Assembly: GCA_023416275.1 (NCBI GenBank)
Contig: JAEZIB010000003.1
Coordinates: 1-49,414 of the forward strand
From: Bacillota bacterium
GTDB taxonomy: Bacteria > Bacillota > Clostridia > Acetivibrionales > DSM-1351
DNA length: 49,414 nt
Reading direction: 5' to 3'
Shown: piece by piece, positions 16,867 through 24,908 of the stretch
How the letters are laid out: the number at the start of each line of letters is the position of its first letter
Numbering within the stretch: the stretch's first letter is position 1
Position numbers and translations under genes: made by a program
Notes under the pieces: model-generated
What the model was told of the DNA's origin: nothing
The model's database searches: none
Seen by the model: the letters and a program-made list of their open reading frames with translations, nothing else

Positions 16867-17763
16867 TTACACTGTAAAATTTACAATGACATTTGAAGCA
16901 AGCGGTACACCGGAAATAGTCCTAACATTTTTTGTGCAAACTGCAACGTAAGAACCTGTCACTAAGCTGTCAGCTGGGTCAAGTGTAACTACGTTTTTAG
17001 CAGCATTAATACTAAGTGAGGCACTAACAATTGTTCCATCAACCTGCATCAAGAATATATCGCTGTCTTTTACCGTTGTCGGGTCTATTGCTCCACTGAA
17101 GGTAAATACTACATTGGTATCAGATGTCACTTCTGAATCACCATCGGCAGGTATCGTAGCTACTGTTGGTACTGCTGTGTCAGCACCGGGGATTTTTACT
17201 GTTTTGAACCAAGTGGAGTCAATGTCCGCAGGGCAATTGGGATCTGTTGTATCAACGTGGTATTCCCATGGGCTCTTTTGGTTTGAATCAACAGTCATTG
17301 CATATATGGTCGGTTGAAAGGTCGCCTTGATTGAAGGTGTTTGGAAATCTGGCTTTCCCTCCTGTCCCTTCATACTGTCATCGGGCAGTGTGAATTGTCC
17401 TTTGTATATAACTCCATAGCGATACCCGCCCCTTATTGTTGCCTTGTAAAGTAAGGCGACATAGGGTGCTTCATCACCATCTGTAGCAAAAACTCCACCC
17501 TCGGCCGCTGTATTCTGACCTAGCAAATCTGCTCTCTGTGCGCTTGTGAGGTCTTGTATGCTAATGCTCACTTCCGCGCTATCGAACACAGTCATCTGAT
17601 CCCACAGCTTATTCTCCGCATATGACTTTTCTGTGTTTTGTTTTGGCTTTATACCTAATTCTTTGACACCTGGCATGTAAATCGGTGTGCCATATGTAAG
17701 TGTATTTAATGTATCAGCCGTTTGTTTTGCATAATATAGATTTTCAATACCTGTTATAGGCAT
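16867..17763 (-). CDS. major tail tube protein with Ig-like C-terminal domain
   Basis: 298 residues. Residues 1-190 resemble siphophage major tail proteins (MPITGIENLYYAKQT ... GVKELGIKPKQN ... EVSISIQDLTSAQRADLLG). Residues 200-298 form an added SbsA/Big_5-type Ig-like domain (PTVATIPADGDSEV, NVVFTFSGAIDP, VTLDPADSLVTGSYVAV). Such decorations project from the tube and may aid weak binding to cell surfaces. Gene order (connectors, tail tube, chaperones, tape measure) supports the call. Confidence 0.88.
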   Translation of the reverse strand: MPITGIENLYYAKQTADTLNTLTYGTPIYMPGVKELGIKPKQNTEKSYAENKLWDQMTVFDSAEVSISIQDLTSAQRADLLGQNTAAEGGVFATDGDEAPYVALLYKATIRGGYRYGVIYKGQFTLPDDSMKGQEGKPDFQTPSIKATFQPTIYAMTVDSNQKSPWEYHVDTTDPNCPADIDSTWFKTVKIPGADTAVPTVATIPADGDSEVTSDTNVVFTFSGAIDPTTVKDSDIFLMQVDGTIVSASLSINAAKNVVTLDPADSLVTGSYVAVCTKNVRTISGVPLASNVIVNFTV

Positions 17764-17782
17764 TTGACCAACCCTTTCTAAT

Positions 17783-18106
17783 TTAATTTACATAAATAAA
17801 GCGCATAGCTTTATGATATATTTTAGTATCCGGTTCATAATAGTCAGAGCATGTAGTGCGGCTGAATCCTGCTGTTGCAATTCTTTCCTTTACTTGCTCC
17901 TCTAAAGCTGTGTAATCTGTCTTTGACCAGATATCAATCTGAACATATATTCCTGTTGCAATTTCTTTGTTTTCAGCCCAGCACTCACCCTGCTCGTTAT
18001 AGCAGAAGAAAGTTATATATGTTTCTGCGTTACCGGAGTATGACAGAAATTGTACTGGGATGGATAAGGGCGCAAGTGTATCAATTATCAGCTTTTTATA
18101 GTTCAT
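17783..18106 (-). CDS. tail terminator/completion protein
   Basis: 107 residues, small alpha/beta protein (YKKLIIDTLAPLSIPVQFLS ... IYVQIDIWSKTDYTALEEQV). Size and place directly before the tail tube gene fit tail-terminator or tail-completion proteins, which cap the tail and join it to the head. Its start overlaps the stop of the HK97 gp10-like gene by four bases. Confidence 0.75.
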   Translation of the reverse strand: MNYKKLIIDTLAPLSIPVQFLSYSGNAETYITFFCYNEQGECWAENKEIATGIYVQIDIWSKTDYTALEEQVKERIATAGFSRTTCSDYYEPDTKIYHKAMRFIYVN

Positions 18107-18486
18107 AAGCCTAATGCCTCCCTTAGCTTTTGGATTATTATTTCGGTTATGTTTTTTTTGTTTTTCTCATATGCAGGCTGCAGGAATGGCCTTGCAGACA
18201 TTTTGGATGTACCCCACTCTAAGAACTTGGCTCGCCAGTTTGTATCCTTTCCAGGACCTATCTCAATATATCTGATTCCATCCTTTGTCTTTACACCATA
18301 AATCTTAATATCCTCCCTGATATGTCGGTGCTTAATTGAACTTACATTAACCAGACTTTTTGCATCATTTGCTATCGGTATAGCTGCTTCCTTTAATGTA
18401 GCCACTTCAATTTTACTAGCGGCCTTTCCCATTTCCTCAAGCCTCTTTAGCAGTTCATCCATCCCAGTTAGTTCAAACTCAGCCAC
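18103..18486 (-). CDS. HK97 gp10-like head-tail protein
   Basis: 127 residues: ELTGMDELLKRLEEMGKAAS near the start, a central beta region (RYIEIGPGKDTNWRAKFLEW) and the conserved GTSKMSARPFLQPAYEKN toward the end. The WGTxxMxARPFLxPA signature is diagnostic for the HK97 gp10 / phage tail-component family. It acts at the head-tail joint. Overlaps both neighbours by a few bases. Confidence 0.9.
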   Translation of the reverse strand: MAEFELTGMDELLKRLEEMGKAASKIEVATLKEAAIPIANDAKSLVNVSSIKHRHIREDIKIYGVKTKDGIRYIEIGPGKDTNWRAKFLEWGTSKMSARPFLQPAYEKNKKNITEIIIQKLREALGL

Positions 18487-18805
18487 TTGATTTCACCTCC
18501 ATTGCTTTTATTTCTATATATCTGTTCTTATACTTAATATTGTCTATGGCTGTGATGTTGTAGTCTTTATCCTGAAATACGATTCTCATGGATTCATCTA
18601 TATCTGGTATTGCTCTTATCTTGAACTTTATAGTATTCTCTTTTTGAACCGCAGCGGCTTCAAAGTATTCTCTTCCAGATAGGTTCGCTGCCGAAGCCCA
18701 AACTGTCTTTAAAGCAATAAATTCCTCTGTCTCAAAACCGTTCTCATTAACAGTAATAGTCGGCTTTAAAAATGTAATACGATGCTTCAATTCCCCAATT
18801 CCCAC
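18479..18805 (-). CDS. phage head closure (head-tail adaptor) protein
   Basis: 108 residues with GIGELKHRITFLKPTITVNE at the start, VWASAANLSGREYFEAAAVQ in the middle and FQDKDYNITAIDNIKYKNR. The RI-F-x-T-x-x-E ... W-A-x-x-x-x-L-x-G-R-E-x pattern is that of SPP1 gp16-like head closure proteins. Bridges connector and tail. Confidence 0.9.
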   Translation of the reverse strand: MGIGELKHRITFLKPTITVNENGFETEEFIALKTVWASAANLSGREYFEAAAVQKENTIKFKIRAIPDIDESMRIVFQDKDYNITAIDNIKYKNRYIEIKAMEVKSSG

Positions 18806-18809
18806 TATT

Positions 18810-19085
18810 TCACCAGCTCCCCCTGCGATATGTGAACAGAAGCCTTGTCACTACATCCATTACTTCCTTCATATTAATAGTTTCACGCATTTCATAAAGG
18901 CTGGCCACAAGGTATAGAACTGCTTGCCTTACTGTTTCCGGCACTTCTGCGAATTCTGACAAGGGGAATCGGAGGACACCCTCGCAAAGTTCCTCCGCTG
19001 TAGAAATAAAATTGGTGACGAGCGTATTCTCCTCATCACCATCTATTCTTAAATATATTTTTGTCTCTTCAAGTGAAACGATCAT
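18810..19085 (-). CDS. head-tail connector protein (gp6-like)
   Basis: 91 residues, all helical: VSLEETKIYLRIDGDEENTL then LVTNFISTAEELCEGVLRF and AVLYLVASLYEMRE. This is the standard pattern of the gp6/YqbG-like connector (DNA packaging) proteins, which form a ring below the portal. It lies four bases from the closure gene. Confidence 0.9.
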   Translation of the reverse strand: MIVSLEETKIYLRIDGDEENTLVTNFISTAEELCEGVLRFPLSEFAEVPETVRQAVLYLVASLYEMRETINMKEVMDVVTRLLFTYRRGSW

Positions 19086-19108
19086 ACGCTCACCGTCCTT
19101 TTGCTATT

Positions 19109-19330
19109 TTATGTATCTGCCATTAGTCCCGCTGACCTTAGCTTTTCTAGCAGTTGATTGAATTCTGATTTTAAGTCAGCTATTGTTGTAGCACTACTGT
19201 TTGCTTGTGCTTCTGCTGGCTTGAGTTCGGTACTGCCAATGATAAGTTTTCCCTCGGAGGTTATCTGGAGTGTTCCTCCGATTACTGTTTTTTCTCCGCC
19301 TGATTCTGTGTAGTTTTTTACGTTGCTCAT
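19109..19330 (-). CDS. head fibre protein
   Basis: 73 residues: VKNYTESGGEKTVIGGTLQI near the N-terminus and ATTIADLKSEFNQLLEKLRS near the C-terminus, typical of the short head fibre family (Phage_fiber_2). These decorate the capsid surface. Its place right after the major capsid gene is the usual one. Confidence 0.8.
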   Translation of the reverse strand: MSNVKNYTESGGEKTVIGGTLQITSEGKLIIGSTELKPAEAQANSSATTIADLKSEFNQLLEKLRSAGLMADT

Positions 19331-19337
19331 TTTTCAC

Positions 19338-20543
19338 CTACGCCTTCATTTGAAGCACTTTTATTGATTCTGGAAGAACAAGCTTTCCATCAACTCTCTG
19401 CATTGCCTTAAAGCCTATCTGTCCAGTTGCTGCAAACAGTTCATTCAATCTTTGAAACGACCTACCCTGTCTGTCGGCTATCCAGTAGTTGCTAAAGTCA
19501 CCAAAAGCAATTGGCTTAGCACCTGCAGAAAGTGCAGGTACATAAGCAGATGTCCTTATTGGCTTGTTTAGGATGGTGTCTGGTGCATTTGCTGTAATTG
19601 AAGGTTGCCACAAGTAATCACCACTTCCATTTTTGAGCTTTCTGATTGCCTTTACTGTTGAATCATTCATTATGAATACTGCATTTTTTCTGTAAGGTGA
19701 TTTCAAGCTGTAGTAAAGGTCTATAACCTCATCCGCTGTAATTGCTGTTGAGCCTGCCGCTGATACACCTAGCTGGGCACCACCTGTTGCATTTAATATT
19801 CCTGTTGGTTTGCCGACCCCATCACCGATAATAAAGGCTTCTTCCTCCTTCGCACCTATTCTTCTTGCAAATTCCTTTGCAATATATTTCTCAAGATTAA
19901 ACACACTGTCGTTGAGAAGCTCTTCTGAAACCTTTAGCATTGTTACCAGCTTGTATGCCCCGATTGAAATCAGTCCGAAGGAATCATCTGATTCAGGGAT
20001 ATTTCCTTCCTCCTCTACCCATGAAGCTGTTCCCTTGGAAGCTACAATAGGAATTTTCTTATCACCAGAGGAAGTATTCATAATATTTGCTATCTGTCTG
20101 AATATATTTTCCTCTTCAAGACTCTCAATAAGAGTTCTTTCAAACTCATCAGGTGCAAGCACTCCTCCTTCAGAATCAGTTCCAACTTGCAAGGCATTAT
20201 GTACCTCGAAACTGTTTTTGTTTCGCATCAACTTCCAAAACGCATCTTTGTATTCGTTTGTTGCTCTTGGGCTGATTTTACTTTTTCCCTCCTCAAGGCT
20301 TGCATTTGGCGCAGACTTTATTGCACTTGAGGTTGGTTTTGACAGTTCCAAGTCAAGCACAGCTTGTCTTTCCAGACGCTCTATTTCCTTACCAAGATTT
20401 ACAACATCAGCTTCCATCTTCTCATACTGCTCTGTATCCTCCGCAGACAATAACCCGCTTTCGCCTCTTTTACTATCAAGAAAAGCCTTTGTACTGTCCC
20501 ATAGCTTTGCTCGTTTCTCACGAAGCTCTAATATTTTATTCAT
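19338..20543 (-). CDS. HK97-fold major capsid protein
   Basis: 401 residues. An N-terminal coiled delta domain (about 1-105: MNKILELREKRAKLWDSTKA ... EIERLERQA) is probably removed by the protease. The HK97 shell domain follows, beginning near DAFWKLMRNK, with GTDSEGGVLAPDEFERTLIE, IANIMNTSSGDKKIPI, FIIGDGVGKPTGIL and FGDFSNYWIADR. Forms the icosahedral head. It follows the ClpP-type protease gene after a 27-bp gap. Confidence 0.95.
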   Translation of the reverse strand: MNKILELREKRAKLWDSTKAFLDSKRGESGLLSAEDTEQYEKMEADVVNLGKEIERLERQAVLDLELSKPTSSAIKSAPNASLEEGKSKISPRATNEYKDAFWKLMRNKNSFEVHNALQVGTDSEGGVLAPDEFERTLIESLEEENIFRQIANIMNTSSGDKKIPIVASKGTASWVEEEGNIPESDDSFGLISIGAYKLVTMLKVSEELLNDSVFNLEKYIAKEFARRIGAKEEEAFIIGDGVGKPTGILNATGGAQLGVSAAGSTAITADEVIDLYYSLKSPYRKNAVFIMNDSTVKAIRKLKNGSGDYLWQPSITANAPDTILNKPIRTSAYVPALSAGAKPIAFGDFSNYWIADRQGRSFQRLNELFAATGQIGFKAMQRVDGKLVLPESIKVLQMKA

Positions 20544-20570
20544 TATCTAGTCCTCCAAAAATTTAATATT

Positions 20571-21275
20571 TTATTTTATAAGTTCAAGCCTTTTTAACAG
20601 CTGTTCATGCGGTGTTCCTGTTTCAACTACAGGCTGTGTCTGTTTAGCCTTTGGCAGTTTATTTAGAAATGAATTAACTACTGCCATTTTGCTGAATATG
20701 ACACCATCATCAGAAGGCTGCTGCTCACTTTCTCTTTGAAAAAGCACCCCGTCAGCAAAGCCCAGTTCCACAGCCTTTTTTGCATTAAACCAGCTTTCTG
20801 AGTCCATCAATTTGGATAGCTTTGACCTTGACATTCCTGTCTTAAGTTCGTAGGCATTTATGATGCTTTCTTTGACTTCATTTAACATGGTTATTCCGCT
20901 TTCAAGGTCACAAACTTCACCGAATACAACTGTTGCAGGATTATGAATCATCATCATTGATACTGGTGACATCAAAACCTCACTACCTGCCATGGCAATA
21001 ACTGAGGCTGCACTTGCCGCAATTCCATCAATTTTCACTGTGACCTTTCCTTTGTATTCCATCAGCATGTTGTAAATCTGACTGGCACAAAAAACATCAC
21101 CACCCGGAGAGTTAATATAGACTGTGATGTCACCGCTTCCATTCATTAATTCACTTTTAAACTGTTTAGGTGTTACTTCATCTCCGTACCAAGTCTCCTC
21201 TGCTATGGCACCTTCAAGGTAAAGAGTTCTGCCGGTGTCCTCGTTTTTTACCCAATTCCAAAATTCCTTTCTCAT
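20571..21275 (-). CDS. ClpP-like prohead maturation protease
   Basis: 234 residues with the ClpP serine protease fold: YINSPGGDVFCASQIYNML, the nucleophile region KIDGIAASAASVIAMAGSEV and the histidine in MMMIHNPATVVFG. In HK97-like phages this enzyme trims the capsid delta domain and portal during head maturation. The C-terminal 40 residues are a flexible linker and tail. Start follows a GGAGAGG site. Confidence 0.93.
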   Translation of the reverse strand: MRKEFWNWVKNEDTGRTLYLEGAIAEETWYGDEVTPKQFKSELMNGSGDITVYINSPGGDVFCASQIYNMLMEYKGKVTVKIDGIAASAASVIAMAGSEVLMSPVSMMMIHNPATVVFGEVCDLESGITMLNEVKESIINAYELKTGMSRSKLSKLMDSESWFNAKKAVELGFADGVLFQRESEQQPSDDGVIFSKMAVVNSFLNKLPKAKQTQPVVETGTPHEQLLKRLELIK

Positions 21276-21436
21276 TTGCCTCTCCTCTCACATAAATTGC
21301 ATAAAAATAACACACTCACCAAACAGTTCTTTTACTTTTTGGCTGTATGCTTTGACAATCTAGAACAATCGTTCTCCTATAAACTTCAATCAAGCTTAAT
21401 ATCTTCACCACCTTTGTTATAACGCCTAAATTCAAA

Positions 21437-21548
21437 ATGAAATTTTTCGATTGTAGAAAAATTTCATTACATAAGCGGCGTTTCAACGAGGCGGGAGATA
21501 TTCTCACCGCCTGAAAACCAAAGCGGCACCCGCCACTTATAGAAGTGG
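21437..21548 (-). mobile_element. small palindrome-rich element, IS200/IS605-end-like (candidate orphan omega-type RNA or MITE)
   Basis: Between portal and protease, where related phages have almost no spacer, lie about 280 bp including three perfect or near-perfect hairpins on the minus strand. These are CCACTT / AAGTGG (21533-21548), GGCGG.GAGA / TCTC.CCGCC (21490-21511) and ATGAAATTTTTC / GAAAAATTTCAT (21437-21467). GC-rich hairpins ending in GAATTTAGGCG recall the right ends of clostridial IS200/IS605 elements, from memory only. TATAAC occurs on both sides (end of portal, and about 21414-21424), as expected if it inserted there. No tnpA or tnpB remains. The segment after it, coding YNKGGEDIKLD then stop, may be the displaced portal C-terminus. 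Confidence 0.45.
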
Positions 21549-21554
21549 TGGACA

Positions 21555-22808
21555 TTATCTTGCCTCGTTATATTTTTGAGTCCAAGCTCCTGCATTAGAC
21601 ATATCAACAAAATTTCCATTAACCAGATATTTGTTTCCTCCTAACTCATCTGGTATTAGATTCATCTCCTCCAGTTCTCTGATATCATTTGCGGACATGA
21701 TTCCGTTTTGACGCATTATTTGATAAAAAGCTGCTCTAGATGCTGCATCACCACGCAATCTTCCATTTAAATTAAATTTCACAAAGTACATTTTTTTCTC
21801 GCTATCTGAAAACAATGATCTTTGCATGGATTGCTCAATTCTTGAAACCCAAGGGATTATTGTATTATCAATGAAGCTAATGGATTGATGCTCTATGTTG
21901 CTAAACGTAGCTTTTTCCAAGTCGGCAACCAAATGAGGCGGCACTCTGAAAACCCTGCATATTTCCTCAATCTGAAACTTACGTGTTTCTAAAAACTGGG
22001 CTTCATTTGGTGGAATCCCTATTTGAGTAAATTTCATACCCTCTTCCAAAACTGCTATTCGGTGAGCATTTGAGCTTCCTTGGTACACAGCATTCCAGCT
22101 TTCCCTAACCCTTGCTGGGTCTTTTACTACACCTGGATGCTCAAGCACACCTCCCGGATTTGCACCATTAGCAAAGAACTTAGCCCCATATTCCTCAGTT
22201 GCGATTGCCATTCCAACTGCATTTTTAGCCATTGCAATCGGTGAGTACCCGATAAGACCGTCAAAGCCAAGCCCGGGAATGTGTAGTACTTCATAGTTTC
22301 TGAGATAATATATCTGACCGTCCTTGTTGTAGATGTAATAAATTTCACCACTATCATTCATGGTCACCGTCATCCTGTCCGGCAGCAGCGGATAAAGAGC
22401 GATTACCCTTCCTCTTCCATCCCTGATTATTTGTGAATAGGAATTTCCCCATAATAAAAGATGACCCATCAGTGTTTCTCGAAACACAAATGAAGTCATC
22501 TCAGAGTTAGGTGCATCATGCAAAAGGTAATATAAAGGATGCTCTAATGCTTTATCCTTTCCTCTTTCTGTGTATTTATATGTATGAAGTGGCAGCGAGG
22601 CTATTGTCTCTGCAAGTATTCTGACACACGCATACACGGCAGTTGTCTGCATTGCTGTGCGTTCGTTTACTGTATTTCCGCTTGAACTGTTTCCAAAAAG
22701 GAAACTGTACGCGCTTCCCCAAAAGCTGTTTTGTGGACTGGCTCTTGGCTGAAAAAACTTTGATATTATTGGTAGTTTCAATATTTTCCTCCTTAAAAAT
22801 GGGTACAA
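21555..22808 (-). CDS. phage portal protein, HK97 family
   Basis: 417 residues with the HK97 portal pattern: NERTAMQTTAVYACVRILAE, then TIASLPLHTYKY, LLHDAPNSEMTSFVFRETLM, GLIGYSPIAMAKNAVGMAIA and ICRVFRVPPHLVADLEKATF with NIEHQ. It forms the dodecameric ring through which DNA is packed and ejected. The present C-terminus (WTQKYNEAR, TAA) abuts a palindrome-rich insertion. A candidate original tail YNKGGEDIKLD lies beyond it, so the last residues may be altered. Confidence 0.94.
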   Translation of the reverse strand: MYPFLRRKILKLPIISKFFQPRASPQNSFWGSAYSFLFGNSSSGNTVNERTAMQTTAVYACVRILAETIASLPLHTYKYTERGKDKALEHPLYYLLHDAPNSEMTSFVFRETLMGHLLLWGNSYSQIIRDGRGRVIALYPLLPDRMTVTMNDSGEIYYIYNKDGQIYYLRNYEVLHIPGLGFDGLIGYSPIAMAKNAVGMAIATEEYGAKFFANGANPGGVLEHPGVVKDPARVRESWNAVYQGSSNAHRIAVLEEGMKFTQIGIPPNEAQFLETRKFQIEEICRVFRVPPHLVADLEKATFSNIEHQSISFIDNTIIPWVSRIEQSMQRSLFSDSEKKMYFVKFNLNGRLRGDAASRAAFYQIMRQNGIMSANDIRELEEMNLIPDELGGNKYLVNGNFVDMSNAGAWTQKYNEAR

Positions 22809-22835
22809 AAAAACATCTGTTGTTAGCAGATGCTT
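22803..22835 (-). terminator. rho-independent terminator upstream of portal
   Basis: CATCTG / CAGATG arms with a 7-base loop, followed on the minus strand by TTTTTTTG. It closes the unit carrying the 270-residue gene just before the portal, so portal and later genes would need read-through or another promoter. Confidence 0.75.
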
Positions 22836-22934
22836 TGAATATTAATTCTGAATGCTCAATATTATATATGTAGTTTCTTGCCTTTTGGTATATTATCTTA
22901 ACTAAACTTATTACTAAATAAACCTTTGAGGTCT

Positions 22935-23738
22935 TTAGCTTCGTATTGTGCCATCAACACCATTTTTAATAATTGAAGCAAAAACTTCTCTATTAAGAGC
23001 TTTATATACTTTATACAATAAATCAGAAATAATGTTTAGTTTATCATTATACATCCAATTATTCCAATATAGTTCCTTCAGATAGTACAAAGCATCCCCA
23101 TACAAATCATATTTTACTGCATCAGCACTTTTAATAATGAATTTATCATAAATGTCTACATCTGAAATATCATATTTTGCTAGTTTACTTTTTGAAAAAG
23201 TGTCCTTCGGAGCCAAAGCACCAATCCCATCGCTTGTCTGAATGTAAAAATAATTATTCGGAATTTCTGGTCGAATCCTTTTTCCATTCCCTCTTCTATC
23301 ATACATTCGGTTGGCTTTAGCCTTTGTTGGCTTTATATTATGTTTAGATAATTCTTTTATTAAACGCTTATGCTCTATACCAGAATAGTCGTTTAAATCA
23401 ATTTGATATGATAAAAGATTTTCTAAAGCTAATACTGTATTTTCTCCACAAAGCACCACCCCTTCATCATCCATAGGGCAAAATATCCCAACTGGATAAT
23501 CACTTCGTGGCATTTCAGGAACATGTATCACATATCCATAGTGAACACCATCAACCCCCTGTGCAGCAAATGACATTAATTCTGGAGGAGTGTTTTGATA
23601 CCTAAGCTCATCACCACCCAAATATGCAAAACCAAAATAATCTTCCAAGATTCTTCCATACTCCATATTATTTTGTTCAGAATAATTCTTAATTATATTT
23701 AAAAGATTCACCATGCTATTAGGTAATAAAGAATTCAA
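22935..23738 (-). CDS. unknown protein, SMI1/SUKH-like in style
   Basis: About 267 residues from a TTG start placed 6 bases after GAGGTG; a GTG three codons earlier is also open. The middle part (DYFGFAYLGGDELRYQNTPP, then PEMPRSDYPVGIFCPMDDEG) recalls SMI1/KNR4-like (SUKH) immunity proteins, but I cannot confirm the family. The C-terminal half is charged and helical. It stands with two other non-phage genes between large terminase and portal, genes normally adjacent, so it is cargo DNA picked up by the prophage. Confidence 0.55.
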   Translation of the reverse strand: MNSLLPNSMVNLLNIIKNYSEQNNMEYGRILEDYFGFAYLGGDELRYQNTPPELMSFAAQGVDGVHYGYVIHVPEMPRSDYPVGIFCPMDDEGVVLCGENTVLALENLLSYQIDLNDYSGIEHKRLIKELSKHNIKPTKAKANRMYDRRGNGKRIRPEIPNNYFYIQTSDGIGALAPKDTFSKSKLAKYDISDVDIYDKFIIKSADAVKYDLYGDALYYLKELYWNNWMYNDKLNIISDLLYKVYKALNREVFASIIKNGVDGTIRS

Positions 23739-23887
23739 AATTATCACCTCTATATTGTTTTATTGTATTAATTTCATTAAAAATGTCTTTCATTAATATA
23801 TTTTAATTTAACACTAAACTAATTCTTATTAAAATTCTAAATTGTATCTAACAAATAAGTCTATATCGACTAATAGATTTTTATAAT

Positions 23888-24148
23888 CTATACATTGTAT
23901 TTTTCTCTTATGCTTTTTAATGAAGCTTCCCCATCAAGCACTTTTCCTTCCTTGATTTGTTCCTCGGCTTCAATAAGCTTGCTATGCACATCTAGCATGA
24001 ACATTTTTTCTTCATACATTTTCATACTCATAATTACCATATCTCCGTAACCGTTCTTTGTTATAAAAATTGGTTCGTCAGATGCGTGACACCTTTGAGA
24101 AATCTCACTTGTATTTTTTAAATCTCGGATTGGAATAATCTGAGGCAT
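23888..24148 (-). CDS. Phd/YefM-type antitoxin, orphan
   Basis: 86 residues. PQIIPIRDLKNTSEISQRCH then SDEPIFITKNGYGDMVIMSM is the Phd/YefM antitoxin fold, which binds its own promoter with the N-terminus and its toxin with the C-terminus. No RelE/ParE/Doc-like toxin gene is found beside it; the 140 bp downstream are AT-rich and non-coding. It may be a surviving antitoxin that counters a toxin elsewhere, or a remnant of a lost pair. Confidence 0.82.
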   Translation of the reverse strand: MPQIIPIRDLKNTSEISQRCHASDEPIFITKNGYGDMVIMSMKMYEEKMFMLDVHSKLIEAEEQIKEGKVLDGEASLKSIREKYNV

Positions 24149-24210
24149 AATTTTCAGCTCCCTTCTGTGGCTTTTTTATACCATAATTATACCCCGTTAT
24201 CAATTCTTTA

Positions 24211-24777
24211 TTAACGGTTTTCTTGATTTAATAAAATGGACACTCTCTTAATTGAGTCTATCATAGTGATATCTTTCATTGGATCAGCCGGCTCCGTTTT
24301 GTCTGTTCCTGAGAAGTATATCATTTCTTTATACTCCGCTCCCATATTACGCAGAAGCCTTTTCCCCATAGCAAGTGCAGTATCCATGTAACCATCACCG
24401 CCATCAACAAGGATAACAGCACCATACCTCGATTTCTTTTGCAATACAATTTCATTTCTAAAATTCTTAGCTGTCCAAAAATATTGAAGCCTACTTGCCC
24501 AACTAAGCAATGGACCTGTTAATTCTGCAAAATATATCGGTGAAGCAATTATTATGTTATCTGCTTCAATAATTATACTATATACCTCTTGCATATGATC
24601 ATCGATTGCACATTTTGAATGTGTCCAACAATATCTGCAATCAATACAAGGTGAAATTTTGCATCCATACGTGTCCAATATCGTGACCTCACCATTTATA
24701 ACTTCTTTTAACTTTGAAATTATTGAATAAGTACAACCATTTTTTCTTGGTGAGCCATTAATAATTAAAGTTTTCAT
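24211..24777 (-). CDS. flavodoxin-family NAD(P)H-dependent FMN reductase
   Basis: 188 residues. The N-terminal LIINGSPRKNGCTYSII is the FMN phosphate-binding loop of the iron-sulfur flavoprotein / NADPH:FMN reductase family. SPIYFAELTGPLLSWASRL is the second flavin contact. The pair of motifs ISPCIDCRYCWTHSKCAIDD supplies cysteines seen in iron-sulfur flavoprotein relatives. Likely a cytoplasmic redox enzyme. A metabolic gene inside the packaging module is unusual and marks acquired cargo. Confidence 0.85.
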   Translation of the reverse strand: MKTLIINGSPRKNGCTYSIISKLKEVINGEVTILDTYGCKISPCIDCRYCWTHSKCAIDDHMQEVYSIIIEADNIIIASPIYFAELTGPLLSWASRLQYFWTAKNFRNEIVLQKKSRYGAVILVDGGDGYMDTALAMGKRLLRNMGAEYKEMIYFSGTDKTEPADPMKDITMIDSIKRVSILLNQENR

Positions 24778-24908
24778 TATTTAAACTACACTCCATTATT
24801 TGAATTTCTAATATGCTAACTTTAGCAAACATCTTTATCTAACTTTTTCTCATTTTCAACTATTTCATACCCTTATTATAGTATAAATGTATTTGTTTAT
24901 AAATATAA

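Noticed and set aside
21316..21555. A 79-codon minus-strand open frame between portal and protease
   Set aside because: It runs through three hairpins of the palindrome-rich insert; the encoded text is low in structure and has no good ribosome site.
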